This document shows positions 29,679-40,435 of a stretch of DNA of 64,000 nt, piece after piece. The stretch spans positions 124,001 to 188,000 of the forward strand of contig JAGYKS010000024.1 of NCBI GenBank assembly GCA_018401565.1. Reading direction: 5' to 3'. This DNA is from Acidimicrobiales bacterium. GTDB lineage: Bacteria; Actinomycetota; Acidimicrobiia; Acidimicrobiales; Acidimicrobilacustridaceae. A model generated the notes under the pieces. It saw only the letters and a list, made by a program, of their open reading frames with translations. It was not told where the DNA came from and ran no database searches. The position numbers and the translations under genes were made by a program. The first letter of the stretch is position 1, and every line of letters starts with the position of its first letter.

Positions 29679-31781
29679 TCAGCCTTGCGTGGTCTCGTCG
29701 CGCTCTATTGACAGTTCGATCAGGCCGCCGGGTTCCGCCGATCGGCCGACTCGCACGACAGCGACCGAGGCGGGGACGACGCAGTCGATGGCGAGCGTGG
29801 CGGATGTACCGGGTGCCACGTCACGGGCGACGGCGGCGCCGCGGAGGGTGTTGAGCCGGCCTGGATGGGACCCGAGTTGTTCGGGGACGTACACCTGGAC
29901 GACTTCGGTGCCGGGTCGTGGACCAAGGTTCTGCACGTCGATGGTCACGGTCACCTGTCGTTTGCCGTCGGGTCGGCTGGTCACGGCGGTGATCCGGGGG
30001 TGCGACCATGCGAAGGTCGTGTAGCTGAGTCCGTGGCCGAACCAGTGGCCCGGTTGCTGGTCGGTGGCTTCCATCATGCGGTAGCCGTGCAGCGGTCCGT
30101 AGGTGATCCGTCGGGCCCAGCGCCGGAACCTGGGGAGCTTGGTGGTGGTAGTCGGCCAGGTGAGGGGAAGGCGGCCTTCGGGCTCGCGTTCGCCCAGGAG
30201 CATCTCGGCGATCGCTCGTCCGCCCTCCATCCCCGGGTACCACGCCATCACGATCGCCGGCGCGAAGCGTTCGACGGGGTCGGTGGCGAAGGTGCTGCCG
30301 CCCATGAGCACAACTGCGTGAGAGGCGTTGGCTCCGCCGACGGCGCGGACCAGCGCTTCATGCGGTGTGGGCAGACGTAGTGAACGCCGGTCGCCGCCAT
30401 GGCGACCCACCCATTCGCCTTCGTCGCGCCATGTTGTACCGACGACAGTGACTGCGGTATCGCACCGCGCCGCCAGGCTGGCCGCCGAGGTGAGGTCGTG
30501 TCCGTCGTCGTAGTGGACGTCGATGCCGTGACGTTGGGCTGCTTCACGGAGGCCGTCAAGCACGGTGATGACCTCGGGGGGATAGACCCTGCTCGAGCCC
30601 CGGTCGCCCAGGTTCTCGAACGCAGCAAGTTCGCCGATGACCGCGATGCTCGTGGTCCGGGCGGTGTCGATCGGGAGAACCGGCCCGGCATCGGGTTGTG
30701 GTGGTTCGTTGCGCAGCAGCACCAGTGAGCGCGCTGCGGCCTCGTGCGCCAGCTCCCGGTGTTGCGGTGATGCGATGGCAGCGGGGAGGTAGCGGTCGGG
30801 CTCGCCGCGGGGTGCGAACCGCAGCTGCGCCCGGACGAGTCGGCGGGCGGCATCGTCGATCCGATCTTGCGATACCGAGCCACGTCGCAGCAGCGCCGGC
30901 AGGAACCTGAACCACGCCGTCTGTGGCATCTCGAGATCCATGCCGTTGTTGACGGCCAGCGGTCCCCGCACGCCGAAGGTGAAGTCGCTCATGACGAAGC
31001 CGTCGAACCCCCACTGGCCTTTCAGGACGTCGGTCACGAGGTAGCGATGGTGACCGCAGAACGACCCGTTGACCCGGTTGTAGGCGGTCATGACCGAGGC
31101 GACGCCTTCGTCGACCACTCGTTTGAAGTGGGGAAGGTAGATGTCGTGAAGGTCTCGGTCGTCGATGCGCACGTCGACCCAGAACCGGGAGTTCTCCATG
31201 CTGTTGGCTGCGTAATGCTTGACGCAGGCCATGACGTGGCGTTGCACGCCGCGGGTGAGCGCCGCTCCCATCTCACCGACGAGATGGGGATCCTCGCCGT
31301 AGGTCTCCTGGGATCGGCCCCAGGCGGGGTGCCGGAGCAGGTTGATGCACACACCGGCGAACAGGTTTGCGCCTTGGGTGCGGGTCTCGACGCCGATCAC
31401 ATCGCCGATGCGTGCCTCGAGGCTCGGGTCGAACGTCGCTGCCCGGGCCATCGATGACGGGAACGCGGTGGAGCGGTACATCACGACCCCTCGTGGCCCG
31501 TCGGAGAACCGGATGCCAGGGAGTCCCAGCCGGGGAAGCACACCCGCGGGGATCGGCCGCCTGTTGTACCAGTTGACCATTTCGTTAAGCCCGGCGAGGA
31601 GGGGGTCGTCACCGGACAACAGCGAGATCCGCTCCTTGACCGACATCTGGTCGACAAGCGCGTTCACCTCATGTTCGAGGTCGGCTTCGTCGAGCGGCTG
31701 CCGTTCGGCGAGTGGGCCAAATGCGGTCTCGGCCGCACCGGTTGGTGGCCGGTCGAAGTCGGTTGAGCGCAGATGTGACAA
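29679..31781 (-). CDS. Glycoside hydrolase family 3 beta-glycosidase
   Basis: 700 residues, three-domain GH3 architecture: N-terminal TIM barrel (about 50-330), alpha/beta sandwich (about 365-560) and C-terminal fibronectin-III-like domain (about 600-690, GTEVVQVYVPEQ). Seen: PGIRFSDGPRGV, GVCINLLRHPAWGRSQETYGEDP, CVKHYAANSMEN, and GFVMSDF with the probable nucleophile Asp (Trp is more usual after it). No signal peptide, so it is cytoplasmic and would act on imported oligosaccharides such as xylo- or gluco-oligomers. The start is TTG at 31781 with AGGGGG seven bases upstream. Divergent from the ROK regulator. Confidence 0.9.
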   Translation of the reverse strand: MSHLRSTDFDRPPTGAAETAFGPLAERQPLDEADLEHEVNALVDQMSVKERISLLSGDDPLLAGLNEMVNWYNRRPIPAGVLPRLGLPGIRFSDGPRGVVMYRSTAFPSSMARAATFDPSLEARIGDVIGVETRTQGANLFAGVCINLLRHPAWGRSQETYGEDPHLVGEMGAALTRGVQRHVMACVKHYAANSMENSRFWVDVRIDDRDLHDIYLPHFKRVVDEGVASVMTAYNRVNGSFCGHHRYLVTDVLKGQWGFDGFVMSDFTFGVRGPLAVNNGMDLEMPQTAWFRFLPALLRRGSVSQDRIDDAARRLVRAQLRFAPRGEPDRYLPAAIASPQHRELAHEAAARSLVLLRNEPPQPDAGPVLPIDTARTTSIAVIGELAAFENLGDRGSSRVYPPEVITVLDGLREAAQRHGIDVHYDDGHDLTSAASLAARCDTAVTVVGTTWRDEGEWVGRHGGDRRSLRLPTPHEALVRAVGGANASHAVVLMGGSTFATDPVERFAPAIVMAWYPGMEGGRAIAEMLLGEREPEGRLPLTWPTTTTKLPRFRRWARRITYGPLHGYRMMEATDQQPGHWFGHGLSYTTFAWSHPRITAVTSRPDGKRQVTVTIDVQNLGPRPGTEVVQVYVPEQLGSHPGRLNTLRGAAVARDVAPGTSATLAIDCVVPASVAVVRVGRSAEPGGLIELSIERDETTQG

Positions 31782-31851
31782 GGCGGAACCCCCTGTTGAA
31801 TCGCCACGGGTGTCGTCAGGCTGGTCTTGCCGGGATGGGTTCCCCCTCCGG

Positions 31852-31867
31852 ATAGTTCAGATACTAT
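31852..31867. promoter_or_regulatory. Dyad operator between GH3 and the ROK regulator
   Basis: ATAGT-N6-ACTAT is a perfect 16-base dyad in an A+T-rich patch between the divergent genes. TACTAT at 31862-31867 fits a -10 box for the regulator, placing its transcription start at the ATG (leaderless). On the other strand TATAGT fits a -10 for GH3. A repressor bound here would control both. Inferred from position and symmetry. Confidence 0.5.
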
Positions 31868-31874
31868 ACGAACC

Positions 31875-32981
31875 ATGACTGCCGTGGCCCGTCGTTCGAT
31901 GAATCTCGGCGCAGTGCGTCGCCACCACCTGTCGATGCTCCTCGAATCCCTGCTCCAGGAGGGCCCGGCATCGCGGGCGGTCCTCGCCAGGCGCATCGGG
32001 GTCACCAAGGCCACGGCGTCTGCGCTCGTTGCCGACCTGGCGGCGCGGTGCCTCATCATCGAGGGTGGTGCGTCGTCGGCGGGGACGTCAGGCCGGCCGG
32101 GCGTCGAGGTCGCTGCCGCCGGTTGGTCGGTCGGCGCCTTGGGGCTGCAGATCGAGGTCGATCGGGTGGTGGCGTGCGTGGTTGATCTTGCCGGAGCGGT
32201 GCGCATCGAGCATCGGGTTGATGGCGACAACCGGCGAACCGTTCCGGCGCGCGTGCTCGGTCGGGTTGAGGCTGTTGCGAAGCAGGCACTCGCCGAGGCC
32301 GGCGCTGCCGGGATCCGCTGTGTTGGAGGGGCGCTTGCGGTTCCCGGTCTGGTGGACCCATCGACGCGTGCCCTGTTCGTCGCCCCGAACCTGCACTGGC
32401 TCGACGTGGATCTCACCCGGCTCGACCAGGCGCTCGGGTTTGAGCTGGGTGTCGACAACGAGGCGAACCTCGGCGCGCTGGCGGAGCTGCGGGCGGGAGC
32501 GGCCGTCGGACTGCGGACGTTCGTCTACGTGTCTGGTGGCGTCGGCATCGGTGGAGGCCTGGTGATCGATGGGGCACTCGTCCGTGGCGTGCACGGCTTC
32601 GCCGGCGAAATCGGCCACGTGGTGGTCGATCCCAATGGCCCTCAGTGCGCCTGCGGATCGCGGGGGTGTCTCGAGGCCCACGCGGGGACCGGTAGCGGAG
32701 CGACACCCGAACAGGTCGCTCGGGCCCTGACCGTGGCCCTGCGCTCGGTGGTGCACCTTGTGGACCCGCAGGCGATCATCCTTGGCGGCGATCTGGCGGC
32801 ATCGGCCGAAGTCACCGAACGCGTCGCCGAACAGCTGCGCCAGGAGACGCTCGGTGGCCGCTGGCGTCCTTGCGAAGTCCGTCGCTCCATCCTTGGAACG
32901 GACGTAGCCGCCATCGGTGCCGCTGCCACCGTGCTCAACGCCACCCTCGCCGACCCGACCCTCGTCCCACTGTCCGCCTGA
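31875..32981 (+). CDS. ROK family transcriptional regulator (XylR/NagC type)
   Basis: 368 residues. The N-terminal winged helix-turn-helix (about 10-75, LLESLLQEGPASRAVLARRIGVTKATASALVADL) is followed by a ROK sugar-kinase-like domain with DNEANLGALAEL, SGGVGIGGGLVIDG, the ROK signature GEIGHVVVDPNGPQCACGSRGCLE (zinc-binding Cys) and AIILGGDL. Between GCLEAHAG and the LDP-type helix only about 15-20 residues are present where ROK proteins usually have about 60, so an internal segment is missing. ATG start with no leader. It likely represses the divergent GH3 and the downstream xylA in response to a sugar (inference). Confidence 0.88.
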   Translation: MTAVARRSMNLGAVRRHHLSMLLESLLQEGPASRAVLARRIGVTKATASALVADLAARCLIIEGGASSAGTSGRPGVEVAAAGWSVGALGLQIEVDRVVACVVDLAGAVRIEHRVDGDNRRTVPARVLGRVEAVAKQALAEAGAAGIRCVGGALAVPGLVDPSTRALFVAPNLHWLDVDLTRLDQALGFELGVDNEANLGALAELRAGAAVGLRTFVYVSGGVGIGGGLVIDGALVRGVHGFAGEIGHVVVDPNGPQCACGSRGCLEAHAGTGSGATPEQVARALTVALRSVVHLVDPQAIILGGDLAASAEVTERVAEQLRQETLGGRWRPCEVRRSILGTDVAAIGAAATVLNATLADPTLVPLSA

Positions 32982-32993
32982 CCAGGAGCCACC

Positions 32994-34326
<1,333 letters not shown>

Positions 34327-34374
34327 CGCCGTGCCCCGACCACGCCACATTCGTTGCCCAACAGGAGAACTGAC

Positions 34375-35800
34375 ATGACCGAAGCTGTACACGCCTTCAC
34401 CGAGGACGCCATGGGTGATCACGATGCCGTAGGCATCGCTGACTTGATCCGAAAGGGCACGGTGCATCCCAAAGAAGTCGTGGCGGCAGCCATCGCACGG
34501 GCCAAGTCGGTCGACGGGACCCTCAACGCCATCGTCCGTGAGCGATTCGAAGAGGCGCTCTCAGACGCCGAACTTCCCACCGGTGGCTTCTTTACTGGCA
34601 TCCCAATGTTCTTCAAGGACATGGTTGACGTCGCTGGAATGCCAACCCATCACGGATCAGCAGCGTTGGAAAAGACCAGGAACAAGACCAAGAACGATCC
34701 CATCGTCGACCAGATCCTGGCCCAGGGCTTTGTCAATCTTGGCAAGAGCACCATGCCTGAATTTGGCTTCACGTGTTCCACCGAATTTCCACGGGCGTAC
34801 CGGCCCGACACAACCAACCCATGGAACAGCGCCCACTCTGCTGGCGGGTCGTCCGGCGGCGCCGCCGCCCTGGTTGCGGCGGGCGTCGTGCCGATGGCCC
34901 ATTCGGCAGATGGAGGCGGCCTCGACGCGCATACCTGCCGCGTGTTGTGGAGCGGTCGGCCTCAAGGCAACGAACGGGCGGATCCAGTACGGCGCCCTGA
35001 GCAAAGGCGCTCCCAGCGGTATCACCATGGAAGGCGTCATCACCCGCTCAGTCCGCGACACCGCGTACTTCTACGCCGAGGCCGAGAAGTACTACCGAAA
35101 CCCGAAGCTTGAACCGATCGGGTTGGTGACGTCCCCCGTGACACGGCGGCTGGAGGTGGCAGTCATCGACGAGTCGATCGGTCAGCGTCGCCCCGACGCC
35201 GTCACCCAACGGGAACTCGAGAGAACTGTGGCGCTCCTCGAGAGCCTCGGGCACTCCGTTAGGCGGATCGCAGCGCCCGTCCCCGACCAGTTCCTCCACG
35301 ACTTCATCGACACCTGGGCACTCGGCGCAATGCTGGTTCACCGGTTCGGAGCACTCGCCTTTCGCGGCATGGACCGCACACAGGTGACCGACCTCACCCG
35401 CTATCTCTCCAAGACCATGACCGTCGGCAAAGTGCTCTCGATGCCGAAAGTGGCGCGACGCATGGCGGGCTACCGCCAGCTCATGGAGGACACATTCACC
35501 GAGCACGGGATCGACATCATCCTGTCGCCGACCATGGCACACCCTGCCATCAAGCTGGGCGAGATGGGCATGGACCTGCCTGGCAAGGAAGTGTTTGAAC
35601 GCATGCAGGAGTGGGCGATCTTCACCCCAGTCGCGAATGCATCGGGTGGACCGGCTCTCACATTGCCGATGGGCCACAGCGAGGTCGACAACCTGCCAGT
35701 CGGCATGCTCTTCTGGGCGCGTTACGGCCAGGACAGGCTCCTCCTTGAGCTCGGCTATGAACTCGAAGCCGCTGCGCCCTGGCGGAAGATTGCTGCCTGA
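34375..35800 (+). CDS. Amidase signature family hydrolase (one frame break)
   Basis: About 475 residues. Seen: FFKDMVDVAGMPTHHGS with the catalytic Lys, HSAGGSSGGAAALVAAG with the cis-Ser region, and GGGSTRIPAACCGAVGLKATNGR with the nucleophile Ser after joining. The frame breaks at about 34921, where one extra C must be removed to read GGGSTRIP. The C-terminal half (DIILSPTMAHPAIKLGEMG, FTPVANASGGPALTLPMG) is typical. AGGAGA lies eight bases upstream of the ATG. Substrate unknown. It looks cytoplasmic. Its role beside the sugar genes is unclear. Confidence 0.88.
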
Positions 35801-35826
35801 AAGCCGAAATCAGGCAAAAGCGGCTT
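35795..35826 (+). terminator. Interlocked hairpins at the end of the amidase gene
   Basis: GCCTGA (35795-35800, including the stop codon) pairs with TCAGGC (35810-35815), while AAGCCG (35801-35806) pairs with CGGCTT (35821-35826). The two stems interleave, so they are mutually exclusive or form a pseudoknot. The position at the operon end suggests transcription termination or mRNA protection. Confidence 0.4.
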
Positions 35827-35909
35827 TACGCCACTGAGTCGCCGTTCTGGCACGAGGCCGGCGCCGCGGTGGGGACAGTGAGCTCGGTCCCTTCGGCTTG
35901 TCCGCACGC

Positions 35910-35996
35910 TGGTGCCCGGGGTGGGATTTGAACCCACAAGGTGTTTCCACCCGGGGGGTTTAAGCCCCCTGCGTCTGCCAGTTCCGCCACCCGGGC
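35910..35996 (-). tRNA. tRNA-Leu (anticodon TAA), CCA encoded
   Basis: The minus strand reads a class II tRNA of 87 bases: 7-bp acceptor GCCCGGG/CCCGGGC, D-arm, anticodon stem GGGGG/CCCCC with loop CTTAAAC (anticodon TAA), a long variable arm (CGGGTGGAAACACCTT), T-arm with GTTCAAATC, discriminator A and encoded CCA. It decodes UUA, a rare codon in such a G+C-rich genome. Its 3' half overlaps the right att-like repeat of the island. Confidence 0.96.
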
Positions 35997-36036
35997 CTCG
36001 AGACACGGTACCTGTCGGCGCCGGTAGGGTTCGGCC

Positions 36037-36906
36037 ATGAACTTCGGTGTGATCTTTTCCAACGTCGGGGCCTTCGCCTCTGCCGATGGGGCCCGGGCAC
36101 TGGCCACCGCCGCCGAGCACAACGGTTTCGACTCGTTGTGGACCGTGGAGCACGTGCTCATCCCCGCCGACTACACCTCCACCTACCCCTACGATCCGTC
36201 GGGCCGCATGATGGGCGACTCCATGGACCTGCCCGACCCGCTGGTGTGGCTGGCCTACGTGGCGGCGGTGACCACCACCATCAAGCTGGGCACCGGCATC
36301 CTCATCGTGCCCCAGCGCAATCCCGCCATTGTGGCCAAGGAGGTGGCGTCGCTCGACAAGCTGTCGGGTGGCCGGGTGCTGCTGGGCGTGGGTGCCGGAT
36401 GGCTCGAAGAGGAGTTTGACGCCCTGGGCGTGCCGTTCGCCGGTCGTGGCCGTCGACTCGATGTGTACCTCGAAACCATGCGTGCCCTGTGGGCTGAGGA
36501 TCGGGTGACCATCGACAACGAGTTCGTCTCCTATCGCAACGCCATCTCGTTGCCCAAGCCGGTGAACCGCAGTGTGCCGATCATCATCGGCGGCCACACC
36601 GACGCCGCCGCCCGCCGGGCCGGGCGCATCGGTGACGGGTTCTTCCCCGGCCGGGGGTCGCCGCAGCGCATGGCCGAGCTCCTGGTGGTGATGCGCCGGG
36701 CCGCCGAGGAGGCCGGACGCGACCCCGACGCCATTGAGGTCACCGCCGGCACCCTGGGGGTACTGGGCGACGACCCGCTGGGCGCAGTGGCCGAACTGGT
36801 GGAGGTGGGGGTGCACCGCGTGGCGATCCCGCCGCTGTCGTTCGACCCGGCTGCGGTCGGCGACGCCATGGCCAACTTCGCCGACCGGGTGATGTCGAAG
36901 CTGTAG
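36037..36906 (+). CDS. LLM-class (luciferase-like, probably F420-dependent) oxidoreductase
   Basis: 289-residue TIM barrel. Seen: FSNVGAFASADGARALATAAEHNGFDSLWTVEHVLIP, IKLGTGILIVPQRNPAIVAKEVASLDKLSGGRVLLGVGAGWLEEEFDALG (signature block of actinobacterial LLM enzymes), and PIIIGGHTDAAARRAGRIGDGFFP. These enzymes mostly use coenzyme F420 in Actinobacteria. Substrate unknown. It is the first gene beyond the tRNA-Leu and belongs to the core side. Confidence 0.88.
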   Translation: MNFGVIFSNVGAFASADGARALATAAEHNGFDSLWTVEHVLIPADYTSTYPYDPSGRMMGDSMDLPDPLVWLAYVAAVTTTIKLGTGILIVPQRNPAIVAKEVASLDKLSGGRVLLGVGAGWLEEEFDALGVPFAGRGRRLDVYLETMRALWAEDRVTIDNEFVSYRNAISLPKPVNRSVPIIIGGHTDAAARRAGRIGDGFFPGRGSPQRMAELLVVMRRAAEEAGRDPDAIEVTAGTLGVLGDDPLGAVAELVEVGVHRVAIPPLSFDPAAVGDAMANFADRVMSKL

Positions 36907-36957
36907 GTCCTCAGTCCGCTACCCGAGCGGACCAAACAGACCAAGCGGACCGGGGGC

Positions 36958-38356
36958 CTACAGCGGACTGCCGCCGTCACCTGCCGGGGCCTGGACCGAG
37001 CACGACGTGAACCGCACCCCGGTGTCGCCCAACAGCTCAGTGCTGGCGTCGGGAAGGGTGCCGGTCCAGTCGGTGATGGCCTGGCTGAGCAGGTCACGGG
37101 CCCGGGTGTTGGCCGTTTCGGTGTCGACGCGCACGCAGTTGTTTTCCTCGGGGGTGCGCCACACGACGTACGAATCACCTCGCCATCCACGGGCGGCAGC
37201 TGTGGCGTCGGACTCCAAAAGTGCACTGGTGAGTGACAGTCGCAGCAGGAACTCACCGAACATTCCGCTTTCGGTGGGGTCGCCGTCGGCTGGGGGTGTG
37301 TCCACCGCCACGGGTGTGAAACCCGAGATGCTGTCCGTGCCAGCTACCGTCACGAACTGGTGGTCGGGGGCGCCTGAAGCGCCTGGTCCACGGCCTGCTC
37401 ATCGCCGGCCAGCAGCAGGGTGGCAATGAGATCGACGCCCAGCACGTAGGGGGCGTTCAGCAATTCGATGAGGGCCGGCGGTACCGTCGCCGGGTCGATG
37501 TTTGCGCTGGTCAGTGACTCGAGCCGGAACAACTCCCGCTGATCGGGTTCAGCAAGTGTGGCCACCCAGGCGGCGTCGACCCGGGCGGCGTTGCCCTCCA
37601 CCACCGCTGAGAACCCGAAGGGCGTCTCGTCGGTGAGCTCGTCGTACGCCGGTCGGTCCAGATCGAACCACTGGTCATCGAGGGCATGGACCAGTTCGTG
37701 CACGATGGTCCGTCGCGTCAGCAGGTCGAGGCTGTCACCCGAGATCACCATCACTTCGTTGACCGGATCGTAGAAACCGAGTGCTGACAGCGACACCAGC
37801 GTGGTCATGGTGCGGACGATGTCTTCTTGCGGACTGACCAGCCCCAGCGCCGACAGCAACCGGCCCAACGCTTCAAACGAGGGAGCGTCGGCAGCCAACT
37901 CCTCGGCCACCCGGGCGCTGAACACGTCGGGAGGGAGCACGTCGACGGTGACCGGGCGCTGGAACTGCAGGCCACGCTGCTGTTCCACGAACTGGCTCAG
38001 CAGCAGTACCTCGGCGGTGATCTGCTCGGCAGTCGGCGGTTCCGGTGTGACCGGTTCGTTGCTGGCGCCCGGGTCTGGCAGCACCGGTGATGCCACCGAT
38101 GGGCTGGCGGTCGAGTCGCCGGTGTCGGTGATGCGGACCCATCCCACCGCAACCAGTGCGACCACGGCCACCACGACGGCGGCGAGGGCGGCGATCTTGC
38201 GTTGACGTGCCCGACGGGGGGCATCAGGGGCGACGTCGGGGTCAGGTGCCACCGGCGTGGGGGCTGCCCCAGTACCGGGGGCGAGGCCGGGACCTCGGTC
38301 GGGGGACGCTCAACGTTCCACGACGGCCACGCAGCCGACCGGCCCGGGCCGGTCAC
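36958..38356 (-). CDS. Membrane-anchored HExxH putative metalloprotease (two frame breaks)
   Basis: About 465 residues. The N-terminus is cytoplasmic and Pro-rich, then RARQRK and one membrane helix (AALAAVVVAVVALVAVGW), then a large extracytoplasmic domain with IVHELVHALDDQWFD, the HExxH zinc motif, and FSAVVEGNAARVDAAW downstream, which supplies a likely third-ligand Glu. The frame breaks at about 38272 (one G short in a G4 run) and about 37355. GTG 38356 is the best start, with AGGGG seven bases upstream. If the first break is real, the start is 38252. Substrate unknown. Confidence 0.7.
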
Positions 38357-38445
38357 CGATTCACCCCTGTGAGCGTGTACACCCTGCGTACCGTACCCGA
38401 GGCCCGGTGGCCGACGGCGGTCGGGTGCGGGTGCAGGAGGCGGAT

Positions 38446-38952
38446 TCAGCCCTGCGTCGGTGATCCGTCGACGGGGGTGCCGGCGAAGGCACCGGGGTCG
38501 ACGGCATTGGGAAGCCCCGGTGGGGTCCAACCCAGGACCTTGGACAGCTCCATGGCCACTGCACGCCACCCCTGGGTGTCCCACCCCTCGGCGGCACCCA
38601 CCACCGCTGGGCTCTGGTCAACGTGCACCAGCGCCGGCAGCGTGGACAGGCCCAGTGCCTTGGCTGCCGTGCGGTCGGGATCGATGAACACCATGAATTC
38701 CTCGGCCATTGGCCCCAGGAACTGACGGGCGTCATCGGCATCGCAGGTCATCACGAAACCCACCCGGCAGTCGGCCTCGGCGTACTCGCGCAGCAGGCGA
38801 GCAGCGGTGGGAAGGATCCAGGCACTCTGCTGGGTGTAGGGATCCAGCACCGCCACGAACAGCTGGAAGGTGGTGGTCCACTCACTCAGTGGCCTGACCT
38901 CATCGCGCTGCAAAGAGCGGAGGGAAACGTCGCTGATCACCTCGGTCGGCAC
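38446..38952 (-). CDS. Thioredoxin-fold protein without CxxC
   Basis: 168 residues. It has the core order of a peroxiredoxin/thioredoxin fold: QLFVAVLDPYTQQSAWILPTAARLLREY, VGFVMTCDADDARQFLG, MVFIDPDRTAAKALGLSTLPALVHVDQ (cis-Pro loop) and GWDTQGWRAVAMELSKVLGW. The usual redox CxxC is replaced by PYTQQS, so redox activity is doubtful. Start uncertain: GTG 38952 chosen, with open frame up to 39033 overlapping the divergent gene. Confidence 0.7.
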   Translation of the reverse strand: MPTEVISDVSLRSLQRDEVRPLSEWTTTFQLFVAVLDPYTQQSAWILPTAARLLREYAEADCRVGFVMTCDADDARQFLGPMAEEFMVFIDPDRTAAKALGLSTLPALVHVDQSPAVVGAAEGWDTQGWRAVAMELSKVLGWTPPGLPNAVDPGAFAGTPVDGSPTQG

Positions 38953-39022
38953 GGAGGGAATGTAGCGCGCCGGGCCCCCCTGACCCCAACCACGCTCTCT
39001 GGGGCCCGGTAGTGTCGTCAGG

Positions 39023-39929
39023 GTGCACCCCATCGAGCGACTCCGGTATGTGGCCCGGTCGTCGGGGGTACCCCAGCGACTGGTGGTGGACGAGACCGCC
39101 CGGGCATTGATGGGGTTCAGCTCAGATCAGTTGGGCCTCGTGACGGCGTGCCGCAGGGTGGTGGAACGCCACCGTTCGTGCGGGGCACTGGTGTGGATGG
39201 CGGCCAGGGTGATGACCTCGTCTGACCCGGTGGCGGAGATCCGGCGCTGCGCCACAGCGGGTCGCCGGCGACCCCACCGGCCGGCTGCTGGCCGATGCGC
39301 TCGCCCCCGACGCCACCATCGTGATGCTGGGATGGCCTGAGGAGTCACCGGTGGCGCTTGGCAGACGCGGGGACGTGGCTGTGCTGGTGGTGGACTCGTT
39401 TGGTGAGGGTGCAGAGTTGGCCGACGAACTGTCGGCGGTGGACGTCGCCGCCCGCGCCCGTTCGGGTGGAGGGTTGGGTGCGGCGGTGGCCGCTGTGGCT
39501 CAGGCCGGAGGGGTGGTGGTCCTCGAGGCTGACGCGGTGGGTCCCACCCATGCACTGGCTGTGGCTGGGTCGCTGGCAGCAGCATCCACCGCCCGCGCCC
39601 TGGGGGTGCCGGTGTGGCTGGTGGTCCCGTGCGGACGTTCCCAGCCCGGTGTGATGTGGGACCGCTTCGTGGCCCGGTTGGCGCCCGAGCCGGCCGGACG
39701 GTTGCCGGAGCTGGGCGTCGACCCTGCTGGCGGCCCGGCTGGCGACCCGGCTGGCGACCCGGCTGACGACTTTGCTTTCAACTCGGGTTTCGACTCGGGT
39801 TTCGACATTGTGCCGCTCGATCTGGTCGATGTGGTGGTGCGGCCGACCGGTCTCACCGATGTTGCGTCCATGGTGGCCAGCCCCGACTGCCCCAGTGCAC
39901 CGGAGCTGTTTGCCGGCGACGTCTTTTGA
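39023..39929 (+). CDS. Conserved actinobacterial protein, HPIERLRYVAR family (one frame break)
   Basis: About 302 residues, soluble. The N-terminus HPIERLRYVARSSGVPQRLVVDETARAL is a hallmark of an uncharacterised actinobacterial family that resembles the eIF2B/MtnA fold (resemblance from memory, not searched). The middle has ADALAPDATIVMLGWPEESPVAL and VAVLVVDSFGEGAELADEL, and the C-terminus has VVVLEADAVGPTHALAVAGSLAAASTARALGVPVWLVVPCG. The frame breaks at about 39256. Near the end lie 12-bp in-frame repeats (GDPA units at 39729-39764, SGFD units at 39780-39803). Function unknown. Confidence 0.75.
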
Positions 39930-39977
39930 CGCCTGCCGCTCCGTCGCGGGCCGGGGTCTGTCGCTAGGCTCTCGGCC

Positions 39978-40433
39978 ATGCCCAAACGCCGAGACATCAT
40001 CCGCATGACCCCCGACGAGGTCGACGACTTCCTCGCCGGTCGCCACACCATGAACATCGCCACCCACTCGCCCGACGGCACGATTCACCTGGTGGCCATG
40101 TGGTACGGGTTCATTGACGGCGCCCCGGTGTTTGAGACCTACGCCAAGTCACAAAAGGTGCTGAACCTGCGGCGCAATCCCAACATCACCGCCCTGGTGG
40201 AAGACGGCGACGACTACGACGAGCTGCGTGGCGTGGAACTGGTGGGAACAGGCGAGGTCATCGAGGACCGCGACATCCTGATGGAGGCGGCCCGCAGCGT
40301 GGTCACCCGGTACTACGGCATCGACGACCCTGCCGCTCTGGATGCTGCCGCCGAGGCACTGTCGCACAAGCGTGTGGCCATCCGTATCCACGTGGACAAG
40401 GTGGTCTCCTGGGACCACCGAAAGGCGGTCTGA
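39978..40433 (+). CDS. Pyridoxamine 5'-phosphate oxidase-like / F420-binding split-barrel protein
   Basis: 151 residues, flavin-reductase-like split barrel. Seen: MTPDEVDDFLAGRHTMNIATHSPDGTIHLVAMWYGF, FETYAKSQKVLNLRRNPNITALVEDGDDYDELRGVELVGTGEVIED, and AIRIHVDKVVSWDHRKA. The LxxNPxxxxxxE pattern is typical of PNPOx-like F420/FMN enzymes in Actinobacteria. Reaction unknown. It is followed after two bases by the dienelactone hydrolase gene, so they are likely co-transcribed. Confidence 0.85.
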   Translation: MPKRRDIIRMTPDEVDDFLAGRHTMNIATHSPDGTIHLVAMWYGFIDGAPVFETYAKSQKVLNLRRNPNITALVEDGDDYDELRGVELVGTGEVIEDRDILMEAARSVVTRYYGIDDPAALDAAAEALSHKRVAIRIHVDKVVSWDHRKAV

Positions 40434-40435
40434 TC

